A stretch of DNA of 48,443 nucleotides. It comes from Bradyrhizobium genosp. SA-3 (lineage in GTDB: Bacteria > Pseudomonadota > Alphaproteobacteria > Rhizobiales > Xanthobacteraceae). The notes under the pieces were generated by a model. That model was not told the origin of the DNA, did no database searches, and saw only the letters and a list, made by a program, of their open reading frames with translations. The position numbers were made by a program, and so were the translations under genes. The stretch spans positions 1 to 48,443 of the forward strand of contig NZ_PSRT01000063.1 in assembly GCF_004212635.1 (NCBI RefSeq). The letters run 5' to 3'. Positions 8,541-20,088 of this stretch are shown here, in pieces (the first letter of the stretch is position 1; each line of letters begins with the position of its first letter).

Positions 8541-9178
8541 TTAGTGGTCCCTAAGCTAGTATTGCCACATATGTGGCTAGTGGAGCCCCCATCAGTTTGT
8601 GAGCGGGATCGCGTTTCCTTTCGCAATGCGGCGTGAATTGGGCAGTAAATCTGTTCTGTTTCGTCATGAAATATCTTGTTACCTGCCTCTGATATTCAGG
8701 CGATGTTCCGTAATCTTTTGCTTTAACAATTCATTTACCAGTCCATTACTTGCGAATACTGTAGAGTGAAGTCATCGCCGTCAGCGTTTAGAATTGGGTA
8801 AGTATTCCTCGAGTGGAACCGACGTGACGGGATTCACGTCTCTGCGATCCGTGTTCATGGCGGCTATGCGCTAAGAGCAGGAACCAATGGACGCCGGCCG
8901 GCTGCAAGGCTCGCGGCAATTCCGTGGTGCGGCAGGTCGTCATCAACGTCATTCGGGGCGTGCGACGAACTGGCAACAGAACCCTTGCCTTTAATTTGGC
9001 GTCATGTTGCACCTGCGCGCCTGCTATGTTAGCAAAGCCGCGATTTTAACGAGCCCGGCACCTCCCGTGCTGGTCGAAAATCGAAGTCCCGCTTGAATTC
9101 CAAGGGCTTGGATCGCTAGGCGCCGCTTCGTGGCGACGGTTTTTCCCTTGCGAGTTTGACAGCAAAAAGAGCGCGTCT
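8541..9178. other. Long intergenic region between rlpA and the atp operon
   Basis: A 638-bp stretch between divergent genes with no convincing coding region; its short open frames lack a good ribosome-binding site. It is more AT-rich from about 8640 to 8800 than its surroundings and probably holds both promoters. Two exact inverted repeats are visible: CCACATATGTGG at 8565-8576, just upstream of rlpA, and GACGTGA-6-TCACGTC at 8821-8840. I could not assign a clear -35/-10 pair for the atp operon. Confidence 0.6.
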
Positions 9179-9738
9179 GTGGCTGCAGAAGATACGTCCG
9201 TTTCAGGTGTGTCCGGCCGTTATGCAACGGCCTTGTTCGAACTGGCCCGCGACCAGAAAGTGGTCGACGAGGTCAAAGCCGATCTCGACAAATTCGATGC
9301 CTTGCTCAACGAAAGCGCCGATCTGAAGCGCCTCGTCCGCAGCCCGGTGTTCGCGGCCGACGCCCAGTCCAGGGCCCTGTCGGCCGTGCTGGCCAAGGCC
9401 GGCATCGCCGGCATCTCCGCCAATTTCCTGAAAGTGCTGACCGCCAATCGCCGCCTGTTCGCGGTGTCGGACGTCATCCGCGCCTACCGCGCCCTCGTCG
9501 CCAAGTTCAAGGGCGAGACGACGGCCGACGTCACCGTGGCGGAAGCGCTCTCGGACAAGAATCTCGACGCCCTCAAGGTTGCCCTGAAGTCGGTGACCGG
9601 CAAGGACGTCGCGCTGAACGTGAAAGTGGATCCCTCGATCATCGGTGGCCTCGTCGTCAAGCTGGGCAGCCGCATGGTGGATGGTTCGCTTCGCACCAAA
9701 CTCAATTCGATCAAGCACGCGATGAAAGAGGCAGGCTG

Positions 9739-9739
<1 letters not shown>
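9179..9739 (+). CDS. atpH: ATP synthase F1 subunit delta
   Basis: The delta subunit connects the peripheral stalk to the top of the F1 head. The 186-residue protein has the all-alpha N-terminal domain (from GRYATALFELA at about residue 12) and the C-terminal segment with NVKVDPSIIGGLVVKLG, both diagnostic of the OSCP/delta family. The start is a GTG (VAAEDTS) with only a weak purine-rich site upstream. It is the first gene of the operon, and its stop overlaps the atpA start in TGATG, so the two are translationally coupled. As usual in alphaproteobacteria, the F0 genes are not adjacent. Confidence 0.97.
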
Positions 9740-11268
<1,529 letters not shown>

Positions 11269-11313
11269 GGCCATTGTGGCCGGGCTAAAGCGCGAAGCGC
11301 GTCTTCGCATCTG

Positions 11314-11388
11314 ATGTCCCGGCCATCCACGCGTCACCGCGTGGAGCGAGAAGACGTGGATGCCCGGGACAAGCCCGGGCATGACGAC
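11314..11388. repeat. Palindromic repeat inside the atp operon (atpA-atpG gap)
   Basis: The segment contains GGCCATCCACG and, inverted, CGTGGATGCCCGGG, followed by the self-complementary CCCGGGACAAGCCCGGG and ATGACG. The larger element at 27634-27719 has the same parts (CGTGGATGCCCGGGTCAAGCCCGGGCATGACG), so this is a slightly degenerate member of that family. It lies between two co-directional genes of one operon, where its hairpin could affect transcript processing. Confidence 0.75.
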
Positions 11389-11442
11389 TGGGATAGGCTA
11401 GCGGCTTGATCGTAAGGATCGAACCGCCGGGGTGAACGAAGA

Positions 11443-12315
11443 ATGGCGTCACTTAAAGACATGCGGGTGCGCATCGCCTCCACCAAGGCGACGCAAAAGA
11501 TCACCAAGGCGATGCAGATGGTCGCCGCCTCCAAGCTGCGCCGCGCGCAGACCGCCGCGGAAGCGGCGCGTCCCTATGCCGACAAGATGAGCGCGGTGAT
11601 CGGTAACATCGCCAGCGCCGCCGCCGGTTCGCCCGGCGCGCCCAAGCTGCTTGCCGGCACCGGCAGGGACCAGGTTCATCTTCTGCTGGTCTGCACCGGC
11701 GAACGAGGCCTGTCGGGCGCCTTCAACTCCTCGATCGTGCGTCTCGCGCGCGAGCACGCGCAGTCGCTGATCGCGCAGGGCAAGGAAGTCAAACTTTTCT
11801 GCGTCGGCCGCAAGGGCTACGACCAGCTCCGCCGCCTATTCGAGAAGCAGATCGTCGAACACGTCGACCTGCGCAGCGTTCGCCAGCTCGGCTTCGTCAA
11901 TGCCGAGGACATCGCCAAGAAGGTGCTGGCCCGTTTCGACGCCGGCGAGTTCGACGTCTGCACGCTGTTCTATTCGCGTTTCAAGTCGGTGATCGCGCAG
12001 GTCCCGACCGCCCAGCAGATCATCCCGCTGGTGGTCGAGGAGGGCGCTGCCGCCAATACGACGGCTTACGAATACGAGCCCGAGGAGGACGAGATCCTCG
12101 CCCGCCTGTTGCCGCGCAATCTCGCGGTGCAGATCTTCCGTGCCCTGCTCGAGAACAACGCTTCGTTCTACGGTGCGCAGATGTCGGCGATGGACAACGC
12201 CACCCGCAACGCTGGCGAAATGATCCGCAAGCAGACGCTGGTCTACAACCGCACGCGTCAGGCCCAGATCACCAAGGAACTCATCGAAATCATCTCCGGC
12301 GCAGAAGCAGTCTGA
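11443..12315 (+). CDS. atpG: ATP synthase F1 subunit gamma
   Basis: The central rotor shaft of F1, 290 residues. The N-terminal coiled-coil helix begins MASLKDMRVRIASTKATQKI and is followed by TKAMQMVAASKLRRAQ, the most conserved part of the family. The C-terminal helix contains ASFYGAQMSAMDNATRNAGE and ends in QAQITKELIEIISGAEAV. These two helices pair to form the shaft. It lies third in the operon, 174 bases after atpA, and 34 bases before atpD. Confidence 0.98.
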   Translation: MASLKDMRVRIASTKATQKITKAMQMVAASKLRRAQTAAEAARPYADKMSAVIGNIASAAAGSPGAPKLLAGTGRDQVHLLLVCTGERGLSGAFNSSIVRLAREHAQSLIAQGKEVKLFCVGRKGYDQLRRLFEKQIVEHVDLRSVRQLGFVNAEDIAKKVLARFDAGEFDVCTLFYSRFKSVIAQVPTAQQIIPLVVEEGAAANTTAYEYEPEEDEILARLLPRNLAVQIFRALLENNASFYGAQMSAMDNATRNAGEMIRKQTLVYNRTRQAQITKELIEIISGAEAV

Positions 12316-12349
12316 CCGGACACGAAATTCGGATCGAAGGAGACAGCAA

Positions 12350-13792
<1,443 letters not shown>

Positions 13793-13795
13793 GAA

Positions 13796-13874
13796 GCGAA
13801 TGGCGAATGGGGAGTAGCGAATAGTCCGCTGCTCCCCGTCATCGCTGCTCGCTATTCGGCTACCCACCATTCGC
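13796..13874. repeat. Imperfect inverted repeat between atpD and atpC
   Basis: Short direct and inverted units related to GCGAATGG and CGAATAG fill the 91-bp gap: GCGAATGGCGAATGGGGAG on the left, and CTGCTCCCC, CTATTCGG and CCATTCGC on the right. The transcript could fold into an imperfect hairpin that ends ten bases before the atpC start codon. Confidence 0.6.
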
Positions 13875-13883
13875 AGGTTCTTC

Positions 13884-14291
13884 ATGGCCACCTTCCACTT
13901 CGATCTCGTCTCTCCCGAAAAGCTCGCCTTCTCCGGCGAGGTCGATCAGGTCGATATTCCTGGCGCCGAGGGTGATTTCGGCGTGCTCGCCGGACACGCG
14001 CCGGTGGTGGCTGCGGTTCGTCCCGGCATCCTCACCATCACCACCGGCGGCACGCATCAGAAGATGATCGTGCTCGGCGGCCTCGCCGAAGTTTCGGAGA
14101 ACCGCCTCACGGTGCTCGCCGACGTTGCCACCTCGATCCAGGAGATCGACCGCGCGCAGTTCGCCGAGACGATTGCCGAAATGGAAGCAAAGCTCGCCGA
14201 GAAGGAAGGCTCTGAGCTTGATCACGCGATCGAGCGGCTTGACCACTACAAGACCATCCAGAACGTGATCGGCACCACGGCTATGCACTAA
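13884..14291 (+). CDS. atpC: ATP synthase F1 subunit epsilon
   Basis: The rotor-foot subunit that also inhibits ATP hydrolysis, 135 residues. The N-terminal beta-sandwich starts with FHFDLVSPEKLAFSGEVDQV and contains the hallmark GAEGDFGVLAGHAPVV. The C-terminal part is shorter and helical (EKEGSELDHAIERLDHY). The ribosome-binding site is weak. It is the last gene of the operon and is followed by a GC-rich hairpin (14291-14315). Confidence 0.97.
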   Translation: MATFHFDLVSPEKLAFSGEVDQVDIPGAEGDFGVLAGHAPVVAAVRPGILTITTGGTHQKMIVLGGLAEVSENRLTVLADVATSIQEIDRAQFAETIAEMEAKLAEKEGSELDHAIERLDHYKTIQNVIGTTAMH

Positions 14292-14315
14292 GCCCCGGGG
14301 CGCCGCTCCGGGGCT
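14291..14315 (+). terminator. Terminator-like hairpin after atpC
   Basis: An 8-bp perfect stem (AGCCCCGG with CCGGGGCT) closes a nine-base loop and overlaps the last base of the atpC stop codon. No T tract follows, so termination here is plausible but not certain. Confidence 0.5.
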
Positions 14316-14438
14316 CAAGCTCAAAATTCCCGAACAAGCTCAGCGCTCGTCACACCAGTGGCGGGCGCTGAAACTTTGTTGCACTGCGCCGCCGGTAACG
14401 GCATTCTGCACCCGCGAATTTGTTCCGGGGCTGGGCAG

Positions 14439-15461
14439 ATGAAACGCAAGATCGCAGCGATTTTCGCAGCCGATATTGCCGGTTACTCGAGACTGGTCGC
14501 GGAAGACGAGGAGGAGACGCTGCGGCGGCTCGCCTCCTATCGCGAGGTCGTCGACGATTTCATCGCCAAGTCGGGCGGGCGCATCTTCAACACCGCGGGC
14601 GATGCCGTGCTGGCGGAATTTCCGAGCGCGGTCGACGCGGTGCGCTGCGCCATCGACATCCAGGAGAGCTTGCGGACCCGCAACATGGCCTATCCGCCGA
14701 GCCGGCAGATGTCGTTCCGCATCGGCATCACCATCGGCGACGTGGTCGAGCGCGACGGCGATCTCTTGGGGGACGGCGTCAACATCGCGGCGCGGCTGGA
14801 AGGCCTCGCCGAGGTCGGCGGCATCTGCGTCTCCCGCGCCGTGCACGAGCAGGTCGCCAACAAGCTGTCGGTCCAGTTCGCCGATATCGGTGCCCAGGAG
14901 GTCAAGAACATCCCGACGCCGGTGCACGCCTACATGGTGGCGATGCGGCGCGAGGACGGGACCTACGCGAAGCCGCAGCTGAAGAAGCCGGCCTCCAAGC
15001 TGGCGGCCGCGCCCGTGTGGATGTGGCCGCTGGTGGTCGCCGTCGTCTCGATCGTCGCCATCGGCGTCAGCGGCTTCCTCTACAACACCAAGCTCAAGCA
15101 GACGGCGAGCGCCGCAGCGCCATCGGCCGCGACGCCCGGTGCAGCTCCGACTGCAAATGCAACGGCGACGAGCCCAATGCCGACTCAAATGGCGAAGGCA
15201 CCGATGACACCGATGGCGCTGCCGAGTGCCGGCGCCGCGATGGCGCCGATGCCGGCACCGTCACCATCGGCTTCGCCGATATCAGGCAAATTTTCTGCCG
15301 AGAGCGTGCCCTTCATCAACGAGCGCGTCCGCAATCATCTTGCGGGCGATTATTCCGCTGCCGCCGACTACAAGGCCTTCGCGCTCAATGTCGGCGGCTT
15401 CACCGGCACGGCGCTGAACCAGCCGAATGAGGAGGCCGCGCGCAACATGGCGATCGAGTAG
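14439..15461 (+). CDS. Class III adenylate/guanylate cyclase, membrane-anchored, ended by an internal TAG
   Basis: A 340-residue product with a class III nucleotide cyclase domain at about residues 1-170. The metal-binding Asp residues are seen in AADIAGYS (Asp12) and NTAGDAVLAEF (Asp55). The GDLLGDGVNIAARLEGLA segment and the C-terminal KNIPTPVHAYMV are family hallmarks. One membrane segment (about 190-212, WPLVVAVVSIVAIGVSGFLY) and an Ala/Pro/Met-rich linker follow. The start at 14439 begins exactly at the domain, and an upstream in-frame start lacks homology-like sequence. The frame stops at TAG 15459-15461 but continues open for 645 bases as a clear C-terminal domain. The cyclase domain looks intact; whether the product is cAMP or cGMP is not shown. 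Confidence 0.88.
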   Translation: MKRKIAAIFAADIAGYSRLVAEDEEETLRRLASYREVVDDFIAKSGGRIFNTAGDAVLAEFPSAVDAVRCAIDIQESLRTRNMAYPPSRQMSFRIGITIGDVVERDGDLLGDGVNIAARLEGLAEVGGICVSRAVHEQVANKLSVQFADIGAQEVKNIPTPVHAYMVAMRREDGTYAKPQLKKPASKLAAAPVWMWPLVVAVVSIVAIGVSGFLYNTKLKQTASAAAPSAATPGAAPTANATATSPMPTQMAKAPMTPMALPSAGAAMAPMPAPSPSASPISGKFSAESVPFINERVRNHLAGDYSAAADYKAFALNVGGFTGTALNQPNEEAARNMAIE

Positions 15462-16106
15462 TGCCAGAAGCGCGCCGATGCTGCGCAATCGCCGCGGCGC
15501 TGCGAACTCTATGCGGTCGGCAACACCATCGTTTATGCGCATGGCAAGCCGCCGATGCCGCCGCAGCCCTGGGTGCGGCACGACGCCATGACCGAGCGGC
15601 CGTTCGCGTCGAAGGAGTTTCCGATGGTGCGCGACCCCCAAAAAGTCCGGCTCGAGAACATGTTCGTGCCGGCGGCGAAATCCCGCTCGGTCGCGCTCGG
15701 GCCGGGCGGACAATATTTCATGGTGCTGGGCGCGGCATCGGCCGACGACGCGGCGCGGCGTTCCCTGGAATCGTGCGGCGCCATCGCCGGCGTTGCCTGC
15801 CTGGTCGTCGCGGTCGACGACAATTTCGTCGTGCCGATCCCGACCCTATTCAGGATCACCGGCTTCTTCAATGCCGCCTCCAATGCCTCGATCGTGGCGG
15901 ATGCGCGAGCCGAGGTCATGCGCAAGCTCACGGACGCCATGGGCTGGAATGCGGTCGCGGTCGGCACCGCCGGCCGCCCGGGTCTCGGCCTCAAGGCCGC
16001 AGACGAGCAGACCGCCGTCAATTCCGCGCTCGCCGATTGCGCCAAGCGCGACAGCGATTGCCACGTCATCGCGATCGGCCCGTTCACGGTGGGGCCGATC
16101 AATTAG
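15462..16106 (+). pseudogene. Detached C-terminal domain of the cyclase gene, same frame after the TAG
   Basis: Directly after the TAG the same frame stays open for 214 codons. It reads CQKRADAAQSPRRCELYAVG first and ends in CHVIAIGPFTVGPIN. Residues on both sides of the stop fit one continuous domain: a repeat-like pattern of Cys-containing helices and Gly-rich strands. A CAG (Gln) to TAG change would explain the break. The first internal ATG in frame is at 15555 and has no clear ribosome-binding site, so independent translation is doubtful. It may be a dead fragment, a product of stop readthrough, or a sequencing error. Function of this periplasmic-side domain is unknown. Confidence 0.7.
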
Positions 16107-16170
16107 GACCTGCTGAAATGAGGCCCATCTAGCGCCCCATAAATTTCCGGAAAAAATTCTCTAAAGATTT

Positions 16171-16205
16171 CAACCCCGTCCTACTGTGCATGGGGTTGTT
16201 TTCGC
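16171..16205 (+). terminator. Terminator-like hairpin carrying a 26-bp repeat (copy 1)
   Basis: CAACCCC (16171-16177) pairs with GGGGTTG (16192-16198), closing a 14-base loop and followed by TTTT. It lies between the cyclase remnant and the convergent rppH-like gene. Bases 16180-16205 recur exactly at 39940-39965, but there the left arm of the stem is missing. Confidence 0.6.
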
Positions 16206-16209
16206 AGTT

Positions 16210-16731
16210 TTAGTTTCCGAACGTCGCAAACTGCTCTGCCACCGCGCGGTAGACCTCACGTCGGAACGGCACCACGAGATCGACGACACGAGCCAAGCGC
16301 TCCCAGCGCCAGGCATCGAACTCTGCTGGCTGGCCGTTGCGCGGCGTCAGCGGATCGATCTCGTCGTCCTTGCCGGTGAAGCGCAGCGCGAACCACTTTT
16401 GCCGTTGGCCGCGGAATTTCGCCAGCCGGTGCGTCTGCGGTCCGTCGTAAGGCGGGAATTCATAGGTGAACCACTCGGTCTCGCCGAGATAGTCGGCGCT
16501 GACGACGTTGGTCTCCTCCCAGAGCTCGCGCATCGCGGCATCGCGCAGATTCTCGCCCTCGTCGACGCCGCCCTGCGGCATTTGCCAGTCGAGGCCCGGC
16601 AGGATGATCTCGGGCCCGTCGCCCTTGAAGCGGTGGCCGATCAGCACACGACCATCGGCATTGAACAGGGCGATTCCCACGTTGGGGCGGTAGGGTTTTT
16701 CATCGGTCACGCGTGGATCTTTCGTTGTCAC
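16210..16731 (-). CDS. RppH-type Nudix hydrolase (second of a tandem pair)
   Basis: A 173-residue Nudix protein of the RppH subfamily, which removes pyrophosphate from 5'-triphosphate RNA or hydrolyses diadenosine polyphosphates. The Nudix box is complete: GGVDEGENLRDAAMRELWEE with the REL.EE core. The upstream WQMPQGG is shared with RppH enzymes. The start is a GTG at 16731; no ATG gives a full N-terminus, so the exact start is uncertain. It lies 43 bases downstream of a paralogue (16775-17281) on the same strand, and the two are clearly alike, which suggests an old tandem duplication with possible division of substrates. Confidence 0.87.
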   Translation of the reverse strand: MTTKDPRVTDEKPYRPNVGIALFNADGRVLIGHRFKGDGPEIILPGLDWQMPQGGVDEGENLRDAAMRELWEETNVVSADYLGETEWFTYEFPPYDGPQTHRLAKFRGQRQKWFALRFTGKDDEIDPLTPRNGQPAEFDAWRWERLARVVDLVVPFRREVYRAVAEQFATFGN

Positions 16732-16774
16732 TCCGGTGGTGCCTTTAGCACCGAACCCGGCGAGACAATTTGAT

Positions 16775-17281
16775 TTACTGATCCGCCAGCGCGGAAAATT
16801 CCTTCACCACGCGCTCATAGACCGGGCGCTTGAACGGGATGATCAATCCGGGGAGGTTCTTCATCGGCTCCCAGCGCCAGCTCACGAACTCGGCCTTGTG
16901 GCCGCCGCCGCCGGGCTTTTCGACATTGATCTCGCTGTCCTTGCCGGTGAAGCGCACCGCGAACCATTTCTGGCGCTGGCCGCGGTAGCGGCCCTTCCAG
17001 GCGCGTCCGGCGACCGTGCGCGGAATGTCGTAAATGAGCCAGTCAGGGACCTCGCCGAGCCGCTCGACCGAGCGCACGCTGGTCTCTTCATAGAGCTCGC
17101 GCTTGGCGGCTTCCCAGGTGTCCTCGCCGGGATCGACGCCGCCCTGCGGCATCTGCCAGACATGGGCGTCGTCGACATGCTCGATGCCGCCGGCGCGGCG
17201 GCCGATGAACACCAGTCCCTTCGTGTTGATCAGCATCACACCAACGCAGGTCCGGTAGGGCAGATCCTCGTAACGCGCCAT
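16775..17281 (-). CDS. rppH: RNA pyrophosphohydrolase (first of a tandem pair)
   Basis: A 168-residue Nudix hydrolase that fits the RppH family best of the two copies. It begins MARYEDLPYRTCVGVMLIN and carries VWQMPQGG and the Nudix box GGVDPGEDTWEAAKRELYEE. RppH converts 5'-triphosphate mRNA to monophosphate RNA, opening it to RNase E. The ATG at 17281 was chosen over an upstream in-frame start at 17299 because it matches the usual N-terminus. It follows the polysaccharide deacetylase gene by 82 bases on the same strand. Confidence 0.88.
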   Translation of the reverse strand: MARYEDLPYRTCVGVMLINTKGLVFIGRRAGGIEHVDDAHVWQMPQGGVDPGEDTWEAAKRELYEETSVRSVERLGEVPDWLIYDIPRTVAGRAWKGRYRGQRQKWFAVRFTGKDSEINVEKPGGGGHKAEFVSWRWEPMKNLPGLIIPFKRPVYERVVKEFSALADQ

Positions 17282-17363
17282 TCCGCCAGACCCCCTCACA
17301 TACTGTTGTCGGTAGGGCCTGAAGCGGCCCCGCGGGGGACCCGTGCCGTACCAATTCGTTGAT

Positions 17364-18587
17364 TTAGCTGGATTTTGATTTCAGCATCGCAGTTGTCAAT
17401 GGCACCAAAAGGATACCCCGGTCGCCCAGAGTCTTGGTCCAGGCACCGATGCGCTCGATCGAGACGGGCAGGGCCGAGGCGGTGCCGACGGCGATGCCGC
17501 GCTCGCGCGCCGTCGCTTCGAGCTTGTTCAGGGCGCGGTCGATCTCGGTCGAGGTCGGCACCACGTCGATCGCAACGTCGCCCTTGCCGAACGGCATCGC
17601 CTGGTTGGCCGCGGCCTGGGGCGCGATGCTGCGGGGCGAGGAACCATCGTCGAAGAAGCCGAGCCCGCGCTTGGCCGCCTCGCGGATGATCGGCTGCATG
17701 GCCGGCTCCGTCGCGATGAAGCGGGCGCCCATGAAATTGGTGAGGCCGGCATAACCCTGCATCCGGCTCAGATGCCAGTACAGACGATCCATGTTCTGGT
17801 CGGCGCTGAGCGAGGTCAGCAGCGTCTGCGGCCCGGGATCGTTGTCGGGGAAGTCGTAGGGCTCCATCGGGATCTGGAGGAAGATCTCGTGACGCTGCGC
17901 GCGGGCCCGCTCGGCAAGCTTGCCGGGGTCGGACCCATAGGGTGTGAAGGCAAGCGTCACCGCCGGCGGCAGCTTCATGATCGCATCGGTGGTCTTGGCG
18001 GCACCGACGCCGAGTCCGCCGATCACGATGGCGACCACTGGCATTTTTGCGGCTTTGGCGCGATCGGCATCGGCTGCATAGACGTTGAACGGCTTCATGT
18101 CGCCTGCGACCACCGGGATCATGCCGTAGCGCGACTTCTCCAGCAGTTTTGGATCGATCCCGGCCATGACAGGCGGCGGTGCTGAAGCCGCCCCGCCCTT
18201 GTCGGTGGCCTCGCCGGCGCCGATCACCACATCGTGGCGTGCGCCGGTGGAGCCGTCGATCATGGTGACGGTCTTCTGCTCACCGGGAGCGGCCTGCTTC
18301 GGCGCCTCCTTGGTCTCGTGCTTGCCCTCTTGCCTGCTTTCGCCGGCATGGCCCGAGGCTGCCGGCTTTTCATCCGTGGCCTTGGGCTCGCGGATCGCGA
18401 TCCGCGTCATCGGCTCGCCGCCGAGCGGGTCCTTGTTGAAGATGGCGAAGCCGGAAAAGGTGACCAGGAACAGGAGAAGCAGGACGGCAAGCAGCTGCAT
18501 GGCCGTGAACGGCAGCCGCAGCCGGCGTTTCCGGCGCGGCTTGTCCTGTCCGAGCGGGGCGCTCAGATCATCGGCCGTTTCAGTCAT
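17364..18587 (-). CDS. Divergent polysaccharide deacetylase family protein
   Basis: A 407-residue protein of the divergent polysaccharide deacetylase 2 family (the YibQ group). A basic N-terminus (KPRRKRRLRL) is followed by one membrane segment, about residues 28-50. A variable linker rich in Glu, Lys and Ala comes next. The deacetylase-like fold starts near residue 180 with VVAIVIGGLGVG and includes VTLAFTPYGSDP, HEIFLQIPMEPYDFP, LTNFMGARF and LGFFDDGSS. Members are usually encoded after a CtpA protease and an EnvC-type protein, as here. The family role in envelope remodelling is inferred from such neighbours and is not proven. Confidence 0.9.
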   Translation of the reverse strand: MTETADDLSAPLGQDKPRRKRRLRLPFTAMQLLAVLLLLFLVTFSGFAIFNKDPLGGEPMTRIAIREPKATDEKPAASGHAGESRQEGKHETKEAPKQAAPGEQKTVTMIDGSTGARHDVVIGAGEATDKGGAASAPPPVMAGIDPKLLEKSRYGMIPVVAGDMKPFNVYAADADRAKAAKMPVVAIVIGGLGVGAAKTTDAIMKLPPAVTLAFTPYGSDPGKLAERARAQRHEIFLQIPMEPYDFPDNDPGPQTLLTSLSADQNMDRLYWHLSRMQGYAGLTNFMGARFIATEPAMQPIIREAAKRGLGFFDDGSSPRSIAPQAAANQAMPFGKGDVAIDVVPTSTEIDRALNKLEATARERGIAVGTASALPVSIERIGAWTKTLGDRGILLVPLTTAMLKSKSS

Positions 18588-18678
18588 GCACGATCCCGAA
18601 TCACTCGCAATGACGATAGCACGCCGAGGTCAAGCGGCGGCAGGCCGGGATAGGCCGGGGACACCAAGGGCTCCAAGC

Positions 18679-18708
18679 AAAAAGGGCGGCTTCCTGTAGC
18701 CGCCCTTT
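18679..18708 (-). terminator. Rho-independent terminator of ctpA
   Basis: On the minus strand an 11-bp perfect stem (AAAGGGCGGCT with AGCCGCCCTTT), a six-base loop and a short T run lie 25 bases after the ctpA stop. It separates ctpA from the downstream deacetylase gene, which therefore probably has its own promoter. Confidence 0.85.
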
Positions 18709-18732
18709 GCGAGAGATTCGTCTAAGCCGATT

Positions 18733-20088
18733 CTAGTTCGCCGCTTTGGGCTTGTCGGCGGCGGCCTTGTCGCCGCCCGGCGTGGGCGCGGCCGAGGCGC
18801 TGTTCTTGATGCCGTGGAGCAAATCGTCGGCGAGCTTGAGCGCCTTGTCGTCCTTGGCGTCCGGCGGGACGTAGGACTGCGAGCCGGTCTTCTCGTCGCC
18901 GTCGTTCTTGAGGTGGCCGCGCAGCGACGCCTCGCCCTTGGTGTCGGTGCGGGACTTCAGCTCGTCCGGCACGTCCTGAAGCACTTCGATATCGGGCACG
19001 ATGCCCTTGGCCTGGATCGACTTGCCCGACGGCGTGTAGTAGCGCGCCGTGGTCAGGCGCAGCGCGCCGTTGCCGCTTCCGAGCGGGATGATGGTCTGCA
19101 CCGAGCCCTTGCCGAACGAGCGCGTGCCGACGATGGTCGCGCGCTTGTGGTCCTGCAGCGCACCGGCGACGATCTCGGAGGCCGAGGCCGAGCCGCCATT
19201 GACCAGCACGATGACCGGCTTGCCCTTGGTCAGGTCGCCCGCATGCGCGGTGCGGCGCTGGGTCTCCTCGGCATTGCGGCCGCGGGTCGAGACGATCTCA
19301 CCCTTCTCCAGGAAGGAGTCGGAGACGGTGACCGCTTCCTCCAGCAGGCCGCCCGGATTGTTGCGGAGGTCGATGATGTAGCCCTTCAGCTTGTCGCCGA
19401 TCTGGTTCGAGAGATTGGTAACCTCGCGCTTCAGGCCTTCGGTGGTCTGCTCGTTGAAGGTGGTGATGCGGATATAGGCGATGTCGTCGGTTTCGACGCG
19501 CGCGCGCACCGAGCGGACGCGGATGTTGTCGCGCACCAGAGTGACGTCGAGCGGATTGTCCTGGCCCTTGCGGAGGATCTTGAGCTTGATCTTGGTGTTG
19601 ACCGGACCGCGCATCTTCTCGACCGCCTGGTTCAGCGTCAGGCCCTGCACCGCCTCGTCGTCGAGATTGGTGATGATGTCGTTGGCCATGATGCCGGCGC
19701 GCGAGGCTGGCGTGTCGTCGATCGGCGAAACCACCTTGATCAGGCCGTCTTCCATCGTGACCTCGATGCCGAGGCCGCCGAACTCGCCGCGGGTCTGCAC
19801 CTGCATGTCGCGGAAGCTCTTGGCGTCCATGTAGCTCGAATGCGGATCGAGGCCGGTGAGCATGCCGCTGATGGCGGATTCGATCAGCTTGGTGTCATCG
19901 GGCTTCTCGACATAGTCGGAGCGCACGCGCTCGAAGACGTCGCCGAACAGATTGAGCTGGCGATAGGTGTCCGCGGTGGCGGCTCGCGCGCTGGAGCCCA
20001 TGAACACTGCGCGCGGCTGGGTCACGAACAGCGTCAGCGCCGCGCCGGTGGCTGCGCTGAGGAGGATTACTGAAGTCTTGCGCATCAT
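18733..20088 (-). CDS. ctpA: C-terminal processing peptidase (S41)
   Basis: A 451-residue periplasmic serine protease of the CtpA/Prc family. An N-terminal signal or anchor (VILLSAATGAALTLFV) is followed by the PDZ domain at about residues 100-172 (GGLGIEVTMEDGLIKVVSP). In the S41 domain, Ser302 of NGGSASASEI and Lys327 of SFGKGSVQ form the likely Ser-Lys dyad, 25 apart as in E. coli Prc. The tail is Ala/Lys/Pro-rich. Its ATG overlaps the stop of the upstream EnvC-like gene (ATGA), so the two are translationally coupled. In other bacteria such proteases trim peptidoglycan hydrolases, which fits the neighbour; a substrate is not shown here. Confidence 0.95.
   Translation of the reverse strand: MMRKTSVILLSAATGAALTLFVTQPRAVFMGSSARAATADTYRQLNLFGDVFERVRSDYVEKPDDTKLIESAISGMLTGLDPHSSYMDAKSFRDMQVQTRGEFGGLGIEVTMEDGLIKVVSPIDDTPASRAGIMANDIITNLDDEAVQGLTLNQAVEKMRGPVNTKIKLKILRKGQDNPLDVTLVRDNIRVRSVRARVETDDIAYIRITTFNEQTTEGLKREVTNLSNQIGDKLKGYIIDLRNNPGGLLEEAVTVSDSFLEKGEIVSTRGRNAEETQRRTAHAGDLTKGKPVIVLVNGGSASASEIVAGALQDHKRATIVGTRSFGKGSVQTIIPLGSGNGALRLTTARYYTPSGKSIQAKGIVPDIEVLQDVPDELKSRTDTKGEASLRGHLKNDGDEKTGSQSYVPPDAKDDKALKLADDLLHGIKNSASAAPTPGGDKAAADKPKAAN

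Noticed and set aside
8723..8737. CtrA-like site TTAA-N7-TTTA
   Set aside because: It has a mismatch, lies in AT-rich DNA almost 190 bases from the nearest start, and would be expected by chance there.
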